The position numbers and the translations under genes are program-made. This document shows positions 1-8,777 of a DNA stretch of 64,000 nt, one piece after another; position 1 is the stretch's first letter; every line of letters starts with the position of its first letter. A model generated the notes under the pieces. The model ran no database searches. It saw nothing but the letters and a program-made list of their open reading frames with translations, and had not been told where the DNA came from. The DNA is from Planctomycetota bacterium (lineage in GTDB: Bacteria; Planctomycetota; Phycisphaerae; Phycisphaerales; SM1A02), in the NCBI GenBank assembly GCA_021414025.1, contig JAIOPG010000004.1, positions 186,001 to 250,000 of the forward strand, written 5' to 3'.

Positions 1-126
1 CGCCGCATCGGGCGACTTGTTCAGGTCGGGATGATATTTGCGGGCGTGCTTGCGGTGGGCGTCGCGAATTTGATCGGCTGTGGCGTCGCGTGCAACGCCA
101 AGGATCTCATAGTAGTCACGCGCCAT
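1..126 (-). CDS. dnaJ: DnaJ-family chaperone, N-terminal J domain (partial, runs off left edge)
   Basis: Only the first 42 codons are present; the gene continues beyond base 1. The protein begins [20 protein letters not shown] and contains the HPD tripeptide at residues 32-34. This tripeptide is the signature J-domain loop that stimulates the ATPase of DnaK/Hsp70. The N-terminal placement of the J domain fits DnaJ or CbpA. Which of the two cannot be decided without the zinc-finger region. The gene lies directly downstream of the IIA-like gene, separated by 3 bases on the same strand, so the two are probably co-transcribed. Confidence 0.85.
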   Translation of the reverse strand, partial: MARDYYEILGVARDATADQIRDAHRKHARKYHPDLNKSPDAA

Positions 127-129
127 GCG

Positions 130-591
130 TCACTCGGCGGTTTCAGCCTTGCGGAACAGACTGTAGATCGATTCGGCGCACTGGGCCTCGTACAACTTTT
201 CGCGAAACTCCGGATTGGTCATCAGTCGGCTGATGCGGCCCAGCGCCTGAATGTGCTCGGAGACGCACTCGGGCGGGCTGACCAGCAGGACGATCAGCCG
301 CACCGGCTTCTTGTCGATCGAGTCGTACTCCATGGGCGCCCCCGGCTTGCCGATCGCCATGGCAATGCGCTTGACTGCGGCGCTCTTGCCGTGGGGCAGG
401 GCCAGGCCCTCGCCGATCCCCGTGGAGCGCTGCGATTCGCGCTGCCAGACGACCTGCTTGATCGCCGCCGCGTCGGAGACCGCCCCGGAGGCCGCCAGTG
501 CGTCGACCAGCTCATCGATCACCCCGTGCTTGTCGCGGGCGATCAATGGAACTTTGACGCAATCAATATTCAGGACTTCAAGAACATTCAT
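130..591 (-). CDS. ptsN: PTS IIA-like nitrogen-regulatory protein (PtsN type)
   Basis: This 153-residue protein matches the length of single-domain EIIA-Ntr/EIIA-fructose proteins. The phosphorylatable histidine is H67 in the motif ALPHGKS, and the surrounding pattern (TGIGEGLALPH) is typical of PtsN. Proteins of this family are phosphorylated by HPr-like carriers and regulate other proteins rather than transporting sugar. The ATG at 591 was preferred over an upstream in-frame start at 645, because the PtsN fold begins with the NVLEVLN helix. The gene follows the RsmB-type methyltransferase gene and precedes dnaJ on the same strand. No EI, HPr or PTS permease is present in the window, so its phosphoryl donor is unknown. 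Confidence 0.8.
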   Translation of the reverse strand: MNVLEVLNIDCVKVPLIARDKHGVIDELVDALAASGAVSDAAAIKQVVWQRESQRSTGIGEGLALPHGKSAAVKRIAMAIGKPGAPMEYDSIDKKPVRLIVLLVSPPECVSEHIQALGRISRLMTNPEFREKLYEAQCAESIYSLFRKAETAE

Positions 592-651
592 GGGAAAATA
601 AGTCGATTCGGTCGATGCTACCAAGAGCAGGCCCCCCGCGTCCATCGCGGA

Positions 652-1995
652 TCAATGATTCGAGAAGATGGCCGCAAAGGCCCCGTCCTGCCAGATCGCG
701 GGGGTTTCGCCCGGCAACCCCTGAGGCATCTTCCGCTCGGACTTGCGAAGCGGGGTCTTGAGCCGCTGGGCAATCCAGCCCGCCATGCGCTCATTCTCCT
801 CCTGTTCCAGGCTGCAGGTGGCGTAGAGAAGCGTTCCATGGTCCGCCAGCAGCGGCCGGTGTTCGTCCACGATTTTTCGCTGCAGCGCGACGAGGCGATC
901 CACATTGGAGGGGGCGAAGCGGTACTTCGCCTCGGGCCGCCGCGCGAAGACGCCGCTGTTGGAGCAGGGTACGTCCAGCAGGAGCAGGTCCGCCTTGCCG
1001 AACCACTGCCCGATCTCCTCGGGTGTGACCACCTTGATGGCGGCCGCGCCTGCCGCCGCGGCCCGCCGCGCCGTGTCCTGAAGCGACGTCCGACGATGGA
1101 CGTCCGGATCGCTGGCGATGATCTCGGCGCCGGGGTAGCGCGCCGCCAGCTGCAGGGTCTTGGTGCCGCGCCCGGCGCAGGCGTCGATGATGATTTTGGG
1201 CGCCGTCAACTCCAGCAGCGACACCGCGAGGGCGCTGCCGACATCCTGCACACGGGCCAGCGGATATTTTTCCAGCGCCGCCAGCAGCGCCGAGTGAGTG
1301 CCATTCCAGAGGCGCGCACCGGGCGCCCCGTGGGGAATCGTCTCCGGCTCATCCACCGGCAGGCCGTAGAGCGTCAGCGGCGGATCGGTGAGTCCGTGGA
1401 AGCAGACGCGCCGCGCGTCCTTGGCGCCGAAACGGTTGGTCCAGCGCAGGACCAGCTCCAGCGGATGGCTCGTCTGCTGCGACAAGCGTTCCGGCGCCGA
1501 GCTGGCGAAAACCTCCGCCGACAATTTCCACGCCCCGCCATCCTCCAAGGGGAGATGATGGCGCTCAGGGCCCGTCAGCTTCATGAAGGCCTCCGCGGAA
1601 ATCCTTTCCACGCGCAGGGCGGCGATCTTGCGGAGCACGGCGTTGACCATGCCTCCGGCGCCAACGCGGATTGCGGTCTTGGCCCAGTGCACGGTCTCAT
1701 CCAGCACCGCGTGGTCGGGAATGCGGTCCATCAGCAGCAGCTGCGCCGCTCCGCCCATGAGCGCGGCGCGAAGCGCGGGCTGCACATTGACCCAGGGGCG
1801 GTCCAGCAGCGGGGCGACCACCGCCTCGAGCGTCAGCCAGCGCCGCACCACCTGCAGTTCAATCGTCCTACCCAGCGCCTTGTCGCGCGCGTCGATCCCC
1901 TCGGTCGGCGCCGCGTCAACCTGGAAGTCGAAACGGGGCCACTCCGCCGCGTAACGGGCGAGTCGCTCGTACGCCGACGCGCGACCGGGATTCAC
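652..1995 (-). CDS. rsmB: 16S rRNA m5C967 methyltransferase, RsmB/Sun family
   Basis: The predicted 447-residue protein has an N-terminal NusB-like helical domain followed by an SAM-dependent RNA cytosine-C5 methyltransferase domain. The SAM-binding motif DACAGRGTKTLQLAA lies near residue 270. The two family cysteines are C344 in DVPCSNSG and C394 in YATCSLEQEEN. The latter is followed by the glutamates typical of the fold. The frame is open further upstream, but that part overlaps metK. The GTG at 1995 is therefore the most likely start, 25 bases after the metK stop. No clear Shine-Dalgarno precedes it. RsmB methylates C967 of 16S rRNA in E. coli. Substrate specificity here is inferred from the NusB fusion. 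Confidence 0.8.
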   Translation of the reverse strand: MNPGRASAYERLARYAAEWPRFDFQVDAAPTEGIDARDKALGRTIELQVVRRWLTLEAVVAPLLDRPWVNVQPALRAALMGGAAQLLLMDRIPDHAVLDETVHWAKTAIRVGAGGMVNAVLRKIAALRVERISAEAFMKLTGPERHHLPLEDGGAWKLSAEVFASSAPERLSQQTSHPLELVLRWTNRFGAKDARRVCFHGLTDPPLTLYGLPVDEPETIPHGAPGARLWNGTHSALLAALEKYPLARVQDVGSALAVSLLELTAPKIIIDACAGRGTKTLQLAARYPGAEIIASDPDVHRRTSLQDTARRAAAAGAAAIKVVTPEEIGQWFGKADLLLLDVPCSNSGVFARRPEAKYRFAPSNVDRLVALQRKIVDEHRPLLADHGTLLYATCSLEQEENERMAGWIAQRLKTPLRKSERKMPQGLPGETPAIWQDGAFAAIFSNH

Positions 1996-2020
1996 GCTGC
2001 CCGCGCCAAGGAGGAGCCGA

Positions 2021-3223
2021 TCAACGCTTGGACCGCTTGGCGGCCCGCGCCAGTGCGGGGGCGTCCTCGGTCTTCTCCCAGGTGAAGGTGCCCGGGCCGC
2101 CTTCGCCGGGGCGCCGGCCGAAGTGGCCATGCGCCGCGGTCGGCGTGTAGATGGGCTTGAGCAGATCCAGGTGCTTGATGATGCCGGCGGGCGTCAGGTC
2201 GAAGAAATCCTGGACCAACTTGGAGATCCGCACGTCGGAAATTTCGCCCGTGTTCTGGGTGTCGATGTGAACGCTGACCGGCTCCGCCACGCCGATGGCG
2301 TAGGAGAGCTGAACCTCGCAAACCTTGGCCAGCTTGGCGGCGACGATGTTCTTGGCGATGTGGCGGGCCATGTAGGCGGCGCTGCGGTCCACCTTGCTTG
2401 GGTCCTTGCCGCTGAAGGCGCCGCCGCCGTGACGGCCGCGGCCTCCGTAGGTGTCCACGATGATCTTGCGGCCGGTCAGGCCGCAGTCGCCGTGGGGGCC
2501 GCCGATCTCGAAGCGACCGGTCGGGTTCACGAAGACGCGGATCTTGCTGTTCCACCAGCGTCCCAGCGAGGGCTTGATGATGTGCTGGATCACCTCGCGC
2601 TTCAGGCGGTCCTGCTTCTCGTTCCACATCGGCGCGTGCTGCGTGGAGAGCACGACCGTGTCGATGCGGGTCGGAATCAGGCCGTCGTACTCGACGGTCA
2701 CCTGGCTCTTGGCATCGGGGCGCAAACCTTCAATCGTGCACTTCTCGCGGATGCTCGCCTGGCGGCGCACCAGATCGTGCGCCATCTGGATCGGCAGCGG
2801 CATCAGCTCGGGGGTCTCGCTGCAGGCGAATCCGAACATCATGCCCTGGTCGCCGGCACCCTGCGCCTTCTTCTTCTTGGTTTTGGAGTTCTTGGTGTTC
2901 ACGCCGCGGGCGATGTCAGGGCTCTGCTTGCCCAGGGCCACGCTGACGCCGCAGCTGCGGCCGTCAAAGCCCTTCTCGGCGTCGTCGTAGCCCGCCTTGA
3001 GCACGGTGCTGCGCACCACGCCCGGGATGTCCACCCAGCCCGTCGTCGTCACCTCGCCCGCGACCACGCACAGGCCGGTGGTGACGAGCGTTTCGCAGGC
3101 GACGCGGCTCTTCGCGTCCTGCTTGAGCATGGCGTCCAGGATGGCGTCGGAGATCTGATCGGCAAGCTTGTCGGGATGGCCCATCGACACGGACTCGCTG
3201 GTGAAAAGGTGCTTCGCTGACAT
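2021..3223 (-). CDS. metK: S-adenosylmethionine synthetase
   Basis: This 400-residue enzyme makes SAM from methionine and ATP. It has the methionine/ATP-binding GHPDK near residue 16, the signature [10 protein letters not shown] near residue 122 and the phosphate loop [19 protein letters not shown] near residue 266. It is slightly longer than E. coli MetK (384). A lysine-rich stretch at residues 108-119 ([12 protein letters not shown]) sits just before the GAGDQ signature. The start at 3223 is supported by AAGGAAA eight bases upstream. The gene is divergent from the DUF151 gene across about 85 bases and lies upstream of rsmB. The following SAM-dependent methyltransferase gene may be co-transcribed with it. 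Confidence 0.97.
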   Translation of the reverse strand: MSAKHLFTSESVSMGHPDKLADQISDAILDAMLKQDAKSRVACETLVTTGLCVVAGEVTTTGWVDIPGVVRSTVLKAGYDDAEKGFDGRSCGVSVALGKQSPDIARGVNTKNSKTKKKKAQGAGDQGMMFGFACSETPELMPLPIQMAHDLVRRQASIREKCTIEGLRPDAKSQVTVEYDGLIPTRIDTVVLSTQHAPMWNEKQDRLKREVIQHIIKPSLGRWWNSKIRVFVNPTGRFEIGGPHGDCGLTGRKIIVDTYGGRGRHGGGAFSGKDPSKVDRSAAYMARHIAKNIVAAKLAKVCEVQLSYAIGVAEPVSVHIDTQNTGEISDVRISKLVQDFFDLTPAGIIKHLDLLKPIYTPTAAHGHFGRRPGEGGPGTFTWEKTEDAPALARAAKRSKR

Positions 3224-3308
3224 TTCGTTTCCTTGTGGAATGGGGCGGAATGAGAAAGGGGGGTATGGTAGCGAGCCCCTCGATTCTTGCAGCCTCCTAC
3301 ACTGTCGG

Positions 3309-3806
3309 ATGATGAATCCCGTGAAAATTCCAGTGCAACTTTCGCGCATTTTCATCCGCGAGATGACCGACATGCAGATCATCGAACTCTCCGAGGTGGG
3401 AGGTTCGAGGACCTTCTCAATCGTGATCGGGCTGCCCGAGGCCTTCGCCATCGAGCGAAGACTCAAGGGAGTCGAGATCGCCCGGCCACAAACCCACGAC
3501 CTGCTCGCCTCCGTCATCGAGGCCCTGGGCGGCGAGCTGCGGCGCATCGAGATCACGGACCTCTCTGAGGGCACCTTCTTCGCCCGGCTGGTCGTGGCCC
3601 GCGATGACAAGGAGATCGCGATCGATTCGCGCCCCTCCGACGCAATCGCGCTGGGTGTGGCCCAGAGCGTCCCCATCCTGGTCGCCGAGCATGTGCTCGC
3701 CGCAGCCAGCGCCGAGGCGGCGGCGGGGATCAGTCCGGTGCCGGAAATCAGCGCCGACATGGAGGACGAGGACGACGAAGAGGACGACGACCAGGAGATC
3801 ATGTGA
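3309..3806 (+). CDS. DUF151 / bifunctional nuclease family protein
   Basis: The 165-residue protein carries the DUF151 (bifunctional nuclease, BFN) fold. Recognisable features are the [20 protein letters not shown] beginning, the central [13 protein letters not shown] segment and the conserved [10 protein letters not shown] motif around residues 103-112. Plant BFN proteins of this family have RNase and DNase activity; bacterial functions are mostly untested. The last 20 residues are almost entirely Asp and Glu. Two adjacent ATGs exist (3309 and 3312). Neither has a strong ribosome site. The stop overlaps the start of the HAD gene by four bases (GTGA), indicating translational coupling. Confidence 0.8.
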   Translation: MMNPVKIPVQLSRIFIREMTDMQIIELSEVGGSRTFSIVIGLPEAFAIERRLKGVEIARPQTHDLLASVIEALGGELRRIEITDLSEGTFFARLVVARDDKEIAIDSRPSDAIALGVAQSVPILVAEHVLAAASAEAAAGISPVPEISADMEDEDDEEDDDQEIM

Positions 3807-4447
3807 GCACCGCGGCCGGCGCCCGGCGCGTCGAGTGGGTTGTCTTCGATCTGGGCGGCGTGATCATCCGGATCCATCGGACCTGGCGCGATGCGGCGGA
3901 GGCGGCGGGAGTGCGCAGCCCGGTCGATCCGGCGAAGCATCGCGAGGAAGAATTTCGCAGTCTCATCTCGCTGCAGCAGCGCGGCGTGCTTTCCCACGAT
4001 GCATTCTGCCGCGGCGTGAGCGAACTCTCCGGCGGCCTGGTTCACGCCGACGATGTCTCGCGCATCCATGCCTCGGTCATTCTCGGCGCTGAGCCGGGTG
4101 CGGAGCAATTGCTCGCGGAACTGAAGCGCCGCGGCCTCGCCACCGCCTGTCTCTCCAACACAAACGCGACCCACTGGGAGCAGATGCAGTCCATCCCCGC
4201 CTTCGACGCCATCGAGCACCGGCACGCCTCCCATCTCTTTCAGCTGGAAAAACCCGACGAAGCCATCTTTCGCGCCTTCGAGAGGGCCACCCAGGCCCGC
4301 GCCGCGAGCATCCTCTATTTCGACGACCTCGAGGAGAACGTCGCGGCCGCGAAGAGGGCGGGCTGGAATGCCGTTGCCATCGATCCCCACCGGGACACCG
4401 TGCCCCAGATCCGCGTCGCCCTGGAAAAGTACGGGGCGCATCCATGA
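3803..4447 (+). CDS. HAD-superfamily phosphatase, YihX-like
   Basis: This 214-residue HAD hydrolase has motif [11 protein letters not shown] near residues 13-22, motif [11 protein letters not shown] near residue 117, and motif [11 protein letters not shown] near residue 172. Motif I has Gly at the DxD+2 position (DLG rather than DxD), as in the YihX branch of sugar-phosphate phosphatases. A small-molecule phosphate substrate is therefore likely but not identifiable. The gene starts with GTG and overlaps both neighbours by four bases: the DUF151 gene upstream and truD downstream. It is an integral member of a three-gene operon. Confidence 0.8.
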   Translation: MSTAAGARRVEWVVFDLGGVIIRIHRTWRDAAEAAGVRSPVDPAKHREEEFRSLISLQQRGVLSHDAFCRGVSELSGGLVHADDVSRIHASVILGAEPGAEQLLAELKRRGLATACLSNTNATHWEQMQSIPAFDAIEHRHASHLFQLEKPDEAIFRAFERATQARAASILYFDDLEENVAAAKRAGWNAVAIDPHRDTVPQIRVALEKYGAHP

Positions 4448-5742
4448 GCGAGTCCCCCGCGGAAGCTTCGAGGAATCCCTTTCCCTCGCCGCTCTGCCGA
4501 CGCACGTTGCTCGAGGCAGCGCCGCTGGCGGGAAGGATCAAGCTTCGCCCGGAGGACTTCCTGGTGGAGGAGCTTCCGCTCTTCGACCTCACCGGCGCGG
4601 GCGAGCATGTGCATCTGGGCGTTCAAAAAATCGGCCTTCGCCACGACGAGCTGATCGCGATCGTCGCCGACCACTGCGGCGTTTCGCCACGGGCCGTCGG
4701 ATACGCCGGCATGAAGGACAAGCGCGCGATCACCCAGCAGTCACTGTCGATCCACCTGCCGGGCCGGGCGGACCCGCCTCCACTGGACCACCCGAACGTG
4801 CGGATTCTCTGGAGCAAGCGGCATCAGGCGAAGTTGCGCGTCGGCCAGCTTCTTGGCAATCGCTTCGCGATCCGGCTTCGCGGCATCGATCCCTCGCGCA
4901 TCCCCGGAATTCATCGCGACCTCTACCGGTTGGCGAGGACCGGCGTTCCCAACGCCTTCGGTCCGCAGCGATTCGGCTATCGACTCAACGGCCACTGGCT
5001 GGGCCGATTCCTGGCGCTCCAGGATTGGCAGGGTTTTCTCGACGAGCTGCTGGGTGCATCGGGCTCGGGATTTCCGCCGCAACAGCGGGAGCGCCGCGAG
5101 ACCTACCACCGCGGGGAATTCCGCTCCGCCATCGCCGGCTGGGCGCGGTCGGATTTCGCCGAACGCGCGGCGCTGAAGGCCCTTTCGGAAGGAGCCTCGC
5201 CACGGGAAGCGGTCCTGGCCATCAAGCCCCAGATGCGCGACTTCTGGATCTGTGCGCTGCAATCGGCCATCTTCAACGCGGTGCTCGATCAAAGGCTCCA
5301 GGAGGGGACGTTTGACGAATTCATGCCGGGGGACCTGGCGTTTCTGCACGAAGGTGGCGCGATTTTCCGCATCACGCAGGCCATGCTCGACAACCCGCAG
5401 GAGAAGGCCTCCTTGAAAGCGCGGCTTCTTGCGTTCGAGATTTCACCCAGCGGTCCGCTGGCGGGTCCCAGCGTGATGTGGGGCGAAGGCTCGGTCCTTC
5501 AATGCGAACGGAATGCGATCGCGCACTTCGATCTCGATCCCCAGGTGTTTCTGGATCCGAAGTTCGAGCCTCCGGGCTCGCGCAGGGCATTGCGGATCGC
5601 ACTGACGCACCCGCAAGCCGAGTCCGGCGCCGACGAGCATGGCGACTTCATCCGCCTGGCGTTCGACCTGCCAAGAGGTGCGTATGCCACGAATGTGCTC
5701 CAGGAGCTCTTCGGCGGCGGCATCGTTGAGGAATATGGTTGA
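4444..5742 (+). CDS. truD: tRNA pseudouridine synthase D
   Basis: The 432-residue protein belongs to the TruD family, which converts U13 of tRNA-Glu to pseudouridine. The catalytic aspartate is D92 in the diagnostic motif GMKDKRA. Other family hallmarks are [13 protein letters not shown] near residue 33 and the NAFGPQRFG stretch near residue 170. The length is somewhat above E. coli TruD (349), which fits the longer bacterial/archaeal forms with a larger TRUD insertion domain. The start overlaps the HAD stop as ATGA. Eighteen bases separate its stop from the convergent surface-protein gene. Confidence 0.92.
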   Translation: MSESPAEASRNPFPSPLCRRTLLEAAPLAGRIKLRPEDFLVEELPLFDLTGAGEHVHLGVQKIGLRHDELIAIVADHCGVSPRAVGYAGMKDKRAITQQSLSIHLPGRADPPPLDHPNVRILWSKRHQAKLRVGQLLGNRFAIRLRGIDPSRIPGIHRDLYRLARTGVPNAFGPQRFGYRLNGHWLGRFLALQDWQGFLDELLGASGSGFPPQQRERRETYHRGEFRSAIAGWARSDFAERAALKALSEGASPREAVLAIKPQMRDFWICALQSAIFNAVLDQRLQEGTFDEFMPGDLAFLHEGGAIFRITQAMLDNPQEKASLKARLLAFEISPSGPLAGPSVMWGEGSVLQCERNAIAHFDLDPQVFLDPKFEPPGSRRALRIALTHPQAESGADEHGDFIRLAFDLPRGAYATNVLQELFGGGIVEEYG

Positions 5743-5760
5743 CTCTCGCGGCGGCGCGGT

Positions 5761-6999
5761 TCAGAACTTGCGGCGACGGTTCATGGCCACTGCGGCAGCG
5801 GCGATGAGTGCGATCGATCCGGGTGCGGGCACGACGGGAGTGGGATTCAAATTTTGAGAACCCGCATCCGAACCACGCGACTGCGCCGAAGGCTGAGCCG
5901 ATGCTGACGCGAGGAAATCCGGCAGCGGAAAAGCCTGTGGCGTGCCGACCTGACCAAGGCGGAAGAGCGGTCCGATGTACTGGGTGTAGACGCGATCCTC
6001 AGGGGCGAACTCCTCGTCCGCGAATCCTGGAGCGTCGAGCGAAGTGCTCTCGCTGGACGGCGCCGGAGTCAGCGACGGCGACTGGGCGAAAGTCTCGTAG
6101 GACAATTCGCGCGGATGGTCGGGTGAAGTCAACGCGGCGGCTTCCAGGGCCGGTGCGTCGCTGGCATACACGCCGGATTCCTGCGTGCCGACCGACATCA
6201 GTTTGATGGGCGTGTTGGTACCCGCGGGGCATTCGAGCTGATAGCCGACCACGGTGGAGCCCGACGCAACCTTGAGGTCGCCGGAGAGATCAAGGCCGAT
6301 CACACACATGCGATGCGGGCTGCTCCCCCCATTGGTCACGGTCGAAACCGAAGTTGTTCCCGCAGCGATGATGGTCGGATCGATCTCCAGCGTGCGGCCG
6401 AAGACCAGTGATTCCGGAATGTCCGGAGTGCCGGCCAGGATCGGCGTGACCTTGATGGTTCCATTGGGCACGGCACCCATCAGGATCACTTCCGGCGTCT
6501 TGTCATCGGCGAGGGCGTTGTTGTCACGCTCCGGCGTCGGAAGGAAAATCTGAGTCTGGGTGGCCCGCGTGCCGGTCGGTGCGAGCATGCGGCCGAAGTC
6601 GGAGGTTTGCGAGACATCCAGCGAGGTCATGCCCGGAATTTTCTCGATGTCATTGCTCAGTGCGAAGCGAAACGCGCTGCCGGGCGCGTCGATCTGCGAG
6701 TCGGGGACCGCCACGAAACGCTGGGCGTCGGCGTCGGACTGGGCGAAGAGCTTGACTGCGATGGGCGAGTGGAAATCGGTGCCCTTGAGATGGAAGGTCT
6801 TCTCGCCGAGTGTGAACGAGTTCACGACCACATTGGACTTGAAGACTCCTCCGCTGGAATTGACCGGATTGCCGTTGTTTTGAAGCGCGAAATTCGACAG
6901 TGGCAGGCCATTGGCCCACGCCATGCTCGAGGTCAGTCCCGCGGCCGCAACGACAGCGCACAGACCTTTTTCCATCCCTTTGCTCTTCAAAATGAACAT
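5761..6999 (-). CDS. Secreted protein with PEP-CTERM-like C-terminal sorting tail
   Basis: The 412-residue protein has an N-terminal signal peptide (MFILKSKGMEKGLCAVVAAA, cleavage probably after SSMAWA). The C-terminus carries a tripartite tail: PVVPAPGSI, a hydrophobic helix of alanines and isoleucine, then the basic end NRRRKF. This is the arrangement of PEP-CTERM proteins, which are handled by exosortases, in the PAPGS variant common in Phycisphaerae. The central part shows no recognised domain and is rich in Ser, Thr, Pro and Ala towards the end. The ATG at 6999 is chosen because GGGAAGGG lies about nine bases upstream; an in-frame ATG at 6975 would remove part of the signal peptide. No exosortase is present in the window. 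Confidence 0.7.
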   Translation of the reverse strand: MFILKSKGMEKGLCAVVAAAGLTSSMAWANGLPLSNFALQNNGNPVNSSGGVFKSNVVVNSFTLGEKTFHLKGTDFHSPIAVKLFAQSDADAQRFVAVPDSQIDAPGSAFRFALSNDIEKIPGMTSLDVSQTSDFGRMLAPTGTRATQTQIFLPTPERDNNALADDKTPEVILMGAVPNGTIKVTPILAGTPDIPESLVFGRTLEIDPTIIAAGTTSVSTVTNGGSSPHRMCVIGLDLSGDLKVASGSTVVGYQLECPAGTNTPIKLMSVGTQESGVYASDAPALEAAALTSPDHPRELSYETFAQSPSLTPAPSSESTSLDAPGFADEEFAPEDRVYTQYIGPLFRLGQVGTPQAFPLPDFLASASAQPSAQSRGSDAGSQNLNPTPVVPAPGSIALIAAAAVAMNRRRKF

Positions 7000-7026
7000 C
7001 TCGAACCCTTCCCTCTTGAATTGTGT

Positions 7027-7049
7027 CGGCAACTTCCTGTCGGTTGCCG
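7027..7049 (-). promoter_or_regulatory. Inverted repeat upstream of the PEP-CTERM-like gene
   Basis: CGGCAAC at 7027-7033 pairs with GTTGCCG at 7043-7049, giving a 7-bp stem with a 9-base loop. It lies 28-50 bases before the start codon at 6999, inside the 198-base spacer after tadA. It could be an operator or a 5' UTR hairpin. No function is demonstrated. A second small stem (GCCCT/AGGGC, 7162-7176) follows the tadA stop but has no T tract. Confidence 0.25.
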
Positions 7050-7197
7050 AAAGTGAACCAGATTGAGGAGGCCGGGCGGAACAGACCCTGTGCCAGCCAA
7101 AGCCCCAACTGATTCAACCTATGATTCATCCGCAGGAACCCCAAACGAGTTCCTTGAATTTGCCCTGAAATAGGGCATTTCACACATTGTGGGCGTC

Positions 7198-7752
7198 TTA
7201 TAAACCGCGTGAAGTTTGGACCAGCCTTCTTTGAGCGAAGAAACCCCTTAGGAGTCCGGCCGCTTCCGATTGGTAGATCCCGCCTGCACAGGGAAGTCGA
7301 TGATTCAATCGCGGGTCTTGGGGAATGTGGTAGAGCGACCCCACCGCCCCGGCCTTCGGATCGCTCGTGCCGAAGACCAGCGCTTCCAGGCGCGAGTTGA
7401 CGATGGCGCCGGCGCACATCGGGCAGGGCTCAAGCGTCACGGCCAGCCGACAATCATGAAGGCGCCAGCGCCCGAGCTTGGCGCCCGCCCGTCGCAAGGC
7501 CACCAGCTCGGCATGTCCGGCCGGATCTTTGGAGGCTTCGCGGTCGTTGGCCGCCTCCGCCACGATCTCGCCCTTGCGGTAGACCACCGCGGCCACCGGA
7601 ATTTCACCTGTAGCGCCCGCCCTCCGCGCGAGTCGAAGCGCCCTCCGCATCATGGCCAGGTCCACATCGGTCAGCCACTCGTGCCGGCGCCGATGCGCTG
7701 CCAGCGTCGCTCCCTGCCGGCGTCGGCGGCGCGACCCGATGGAGGCGCGCAT
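7198..7752 (-). CDS. tadA: tRNA adenosine(34) deaminase
   Basis: This 184-residue member of the cytidine/deoxycytidylate deaminase family carries the zinc ligands H80 (PAGHAEL) and C110/C113 (EPCPMCAGA). The proton-shuttling glutamate is E82. The C-terminal part contains GAVGSLYHIPQDPRLNHR, close to the TadA pattern GAVGS...LNHRV. This separates it from guanine deaminases. TadA converts A34 to inosine in the anticodon of tRNA-Arg. An N-terminal extension of about 28 basic residues (GSRRRRRQ) precedes the catalytic fold. The start ATG at 7752 overlaps the tatC stop. Confidence 0.85.
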   Translation of the reverse strand: MRASIGSRRRRRQGATLAAHRRRHEWLTDVDLAMMRRALRLARRAGATGEIPVAAVVYRKGEIVAEAANDREASKDPAGHAELVALRRAGAKLGRWRLHDCRLAVTLEPCPMCAGAIVNSRLEALVFGTSDPKAGAVGSLYHIPQDPRLNHRLPCAGGIYQSEAAGLLRGFFAQRRLVQTSRGL

Positions 7753-8768
7753 CAGCGATCTCCGCGGAAGAGCCGGGCGAAGCGCTTCGAGACTTCGCCG
7801 CCCGCCACGGCCTGGGGCGGCGCGATCCGCAGCAGGATGATGCCCAGCTCGTACAGGAGATAGAGCGGCACGAACATGATGAAGAGCGAGATGGGATCGC
7901 CCGTCGGCGTGATGATGGCCGAAAGAAAGAGCGCCAGGAAGATCGCGTAGCGGCGGAATTTGCCCAGCGACTTCACCTCGAAGACGCCGATCCACCCGAG
8001 CAGCAGGACCACCAGAGGCGCCTGGAAGGCGATGCAGGTTCCCAGGATGAAGTTCAGCGTGAAGTCGAGGTAGTCGGCCAGGCGGAACTGCTGCGCCAGG
8101 CGGGTGGCGTGCATCAGCGGCACCGAGAAGAGCTCGATGCCGCTCTGCTCGTGCGGCGCGGCGATGATCAACTTGTGGTCCGGGGTCAGCCACATCTGGC
8201 CGGGCAAGACGTGGCTGGGGGTTGTCGAAAGAATCGGGATGCTTGGAAGCGCCGGAGCCGTCGTCTCGGCACCGGTGGAGTTCGCCTCGGCGGTGATCAC
8301 CGAGGGCGTTTCGCTGCCGAAACTGACCAGCACATCCAGCATCAGCGGCATGAGCACGAAATAGAGCAGAAGGAATCCGGAAATCGTGAGCAGGGTGCTC
8401 AGCGGAATCAGGAAGCGCACGAAGCGCTTCTCATGGGCGTAGAGGCCGGGCTCGATGAATTTCCACGCCTGCCAGAGGATCCAAGGACTGCTGGCCACGA
8501 TGGCGGTGATCATGGCCAGGTACATGTCCGTCGACAGCGCCTCGATCGGGCTGAGCACCTGGAGTTGCGCCGGCAAGTCGTGGGCTTTCAGCGCGTTGAT
8601 TGCCGGCGCGCACAAGAAATCCCGGATGGGCTCCGCGTAGGAAAAAGCCAGGACCGCCAGCGGAATGGGCAGTGCGATCGCCCACAGCAGGCGGCGGCGC
8701 AGCTCCTCCAGATGGTCCCCGAAGCTCATGGAGCCGCGCGTGGCATCGGGATCGCGGTCGACGGTCAT
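7752..8768 (-). CDS. tatC: Twin-arginine translocase subunit TatC with enlarged periplasmic loop
   Basis: TatC is the polytopic receptor of the twin-arginine export pathway. The cytoplasmic N-terminal motif FGDHLEELRRRL (residues 16-27) is the recognition site for Tat signal peptides. Transmembrane segments follow at about 28-45, 80-100, 117-147, 230-250, 252-272 and 276-312. The protein has 338 residues where 240-260 is usual. The difference lies in the second periplasmic loop, about residues 150-225, which is Ser/Thr/Pro-rich. ActB in this window has a twin-arginine signal and is a plausible substrate. No tatA gene is present here. The gene lies between tatD and tadA. Confidence 0.92.
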   Translation of the reverse strand: MTVDRDPDATRGSMSFGDHLEELRRRLLWAIALPIPLAVLAFSYAEPIRDFLCAPAINALKAHDLPAQLQVLSPIEALSTDMYLAMITAIVASSPWILWQAWKFIEPGLYAHEKRFVRFLIPLSTLLTISGFLLLYFVLMPLMLDVLVSFGSETPSVITAEANSTGAETTAPALPSIPILSTTPSHVLPGQMWLTPDHKLIIAAPHEQSGIELFSVPLMHATRLAQQFRLADYLDFTLNFILGTCIAFQAPLVVLLLGWIGVFEVKSLGKFRRYAIFLALFLSAIITPTGDPISLFIMFVPLYLLYELGIILLRIAPPQAVAGGEVSKRFARLFRGDR

Positions 8769-8777
8769 GCCGCGATC

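Noticed and set aside
31-2085. A long plus-strand open frame opposite ptsN-like and rsmB genes
   Set aside because: It is an antisense frame of two supported genes and matches no known family.
3224-3308. Possible SAM riboswitch in front of metK
   Set aside because: The spacer to the divergent gene is only about 85 bases and shows no SAM-I or SAM-II motif.
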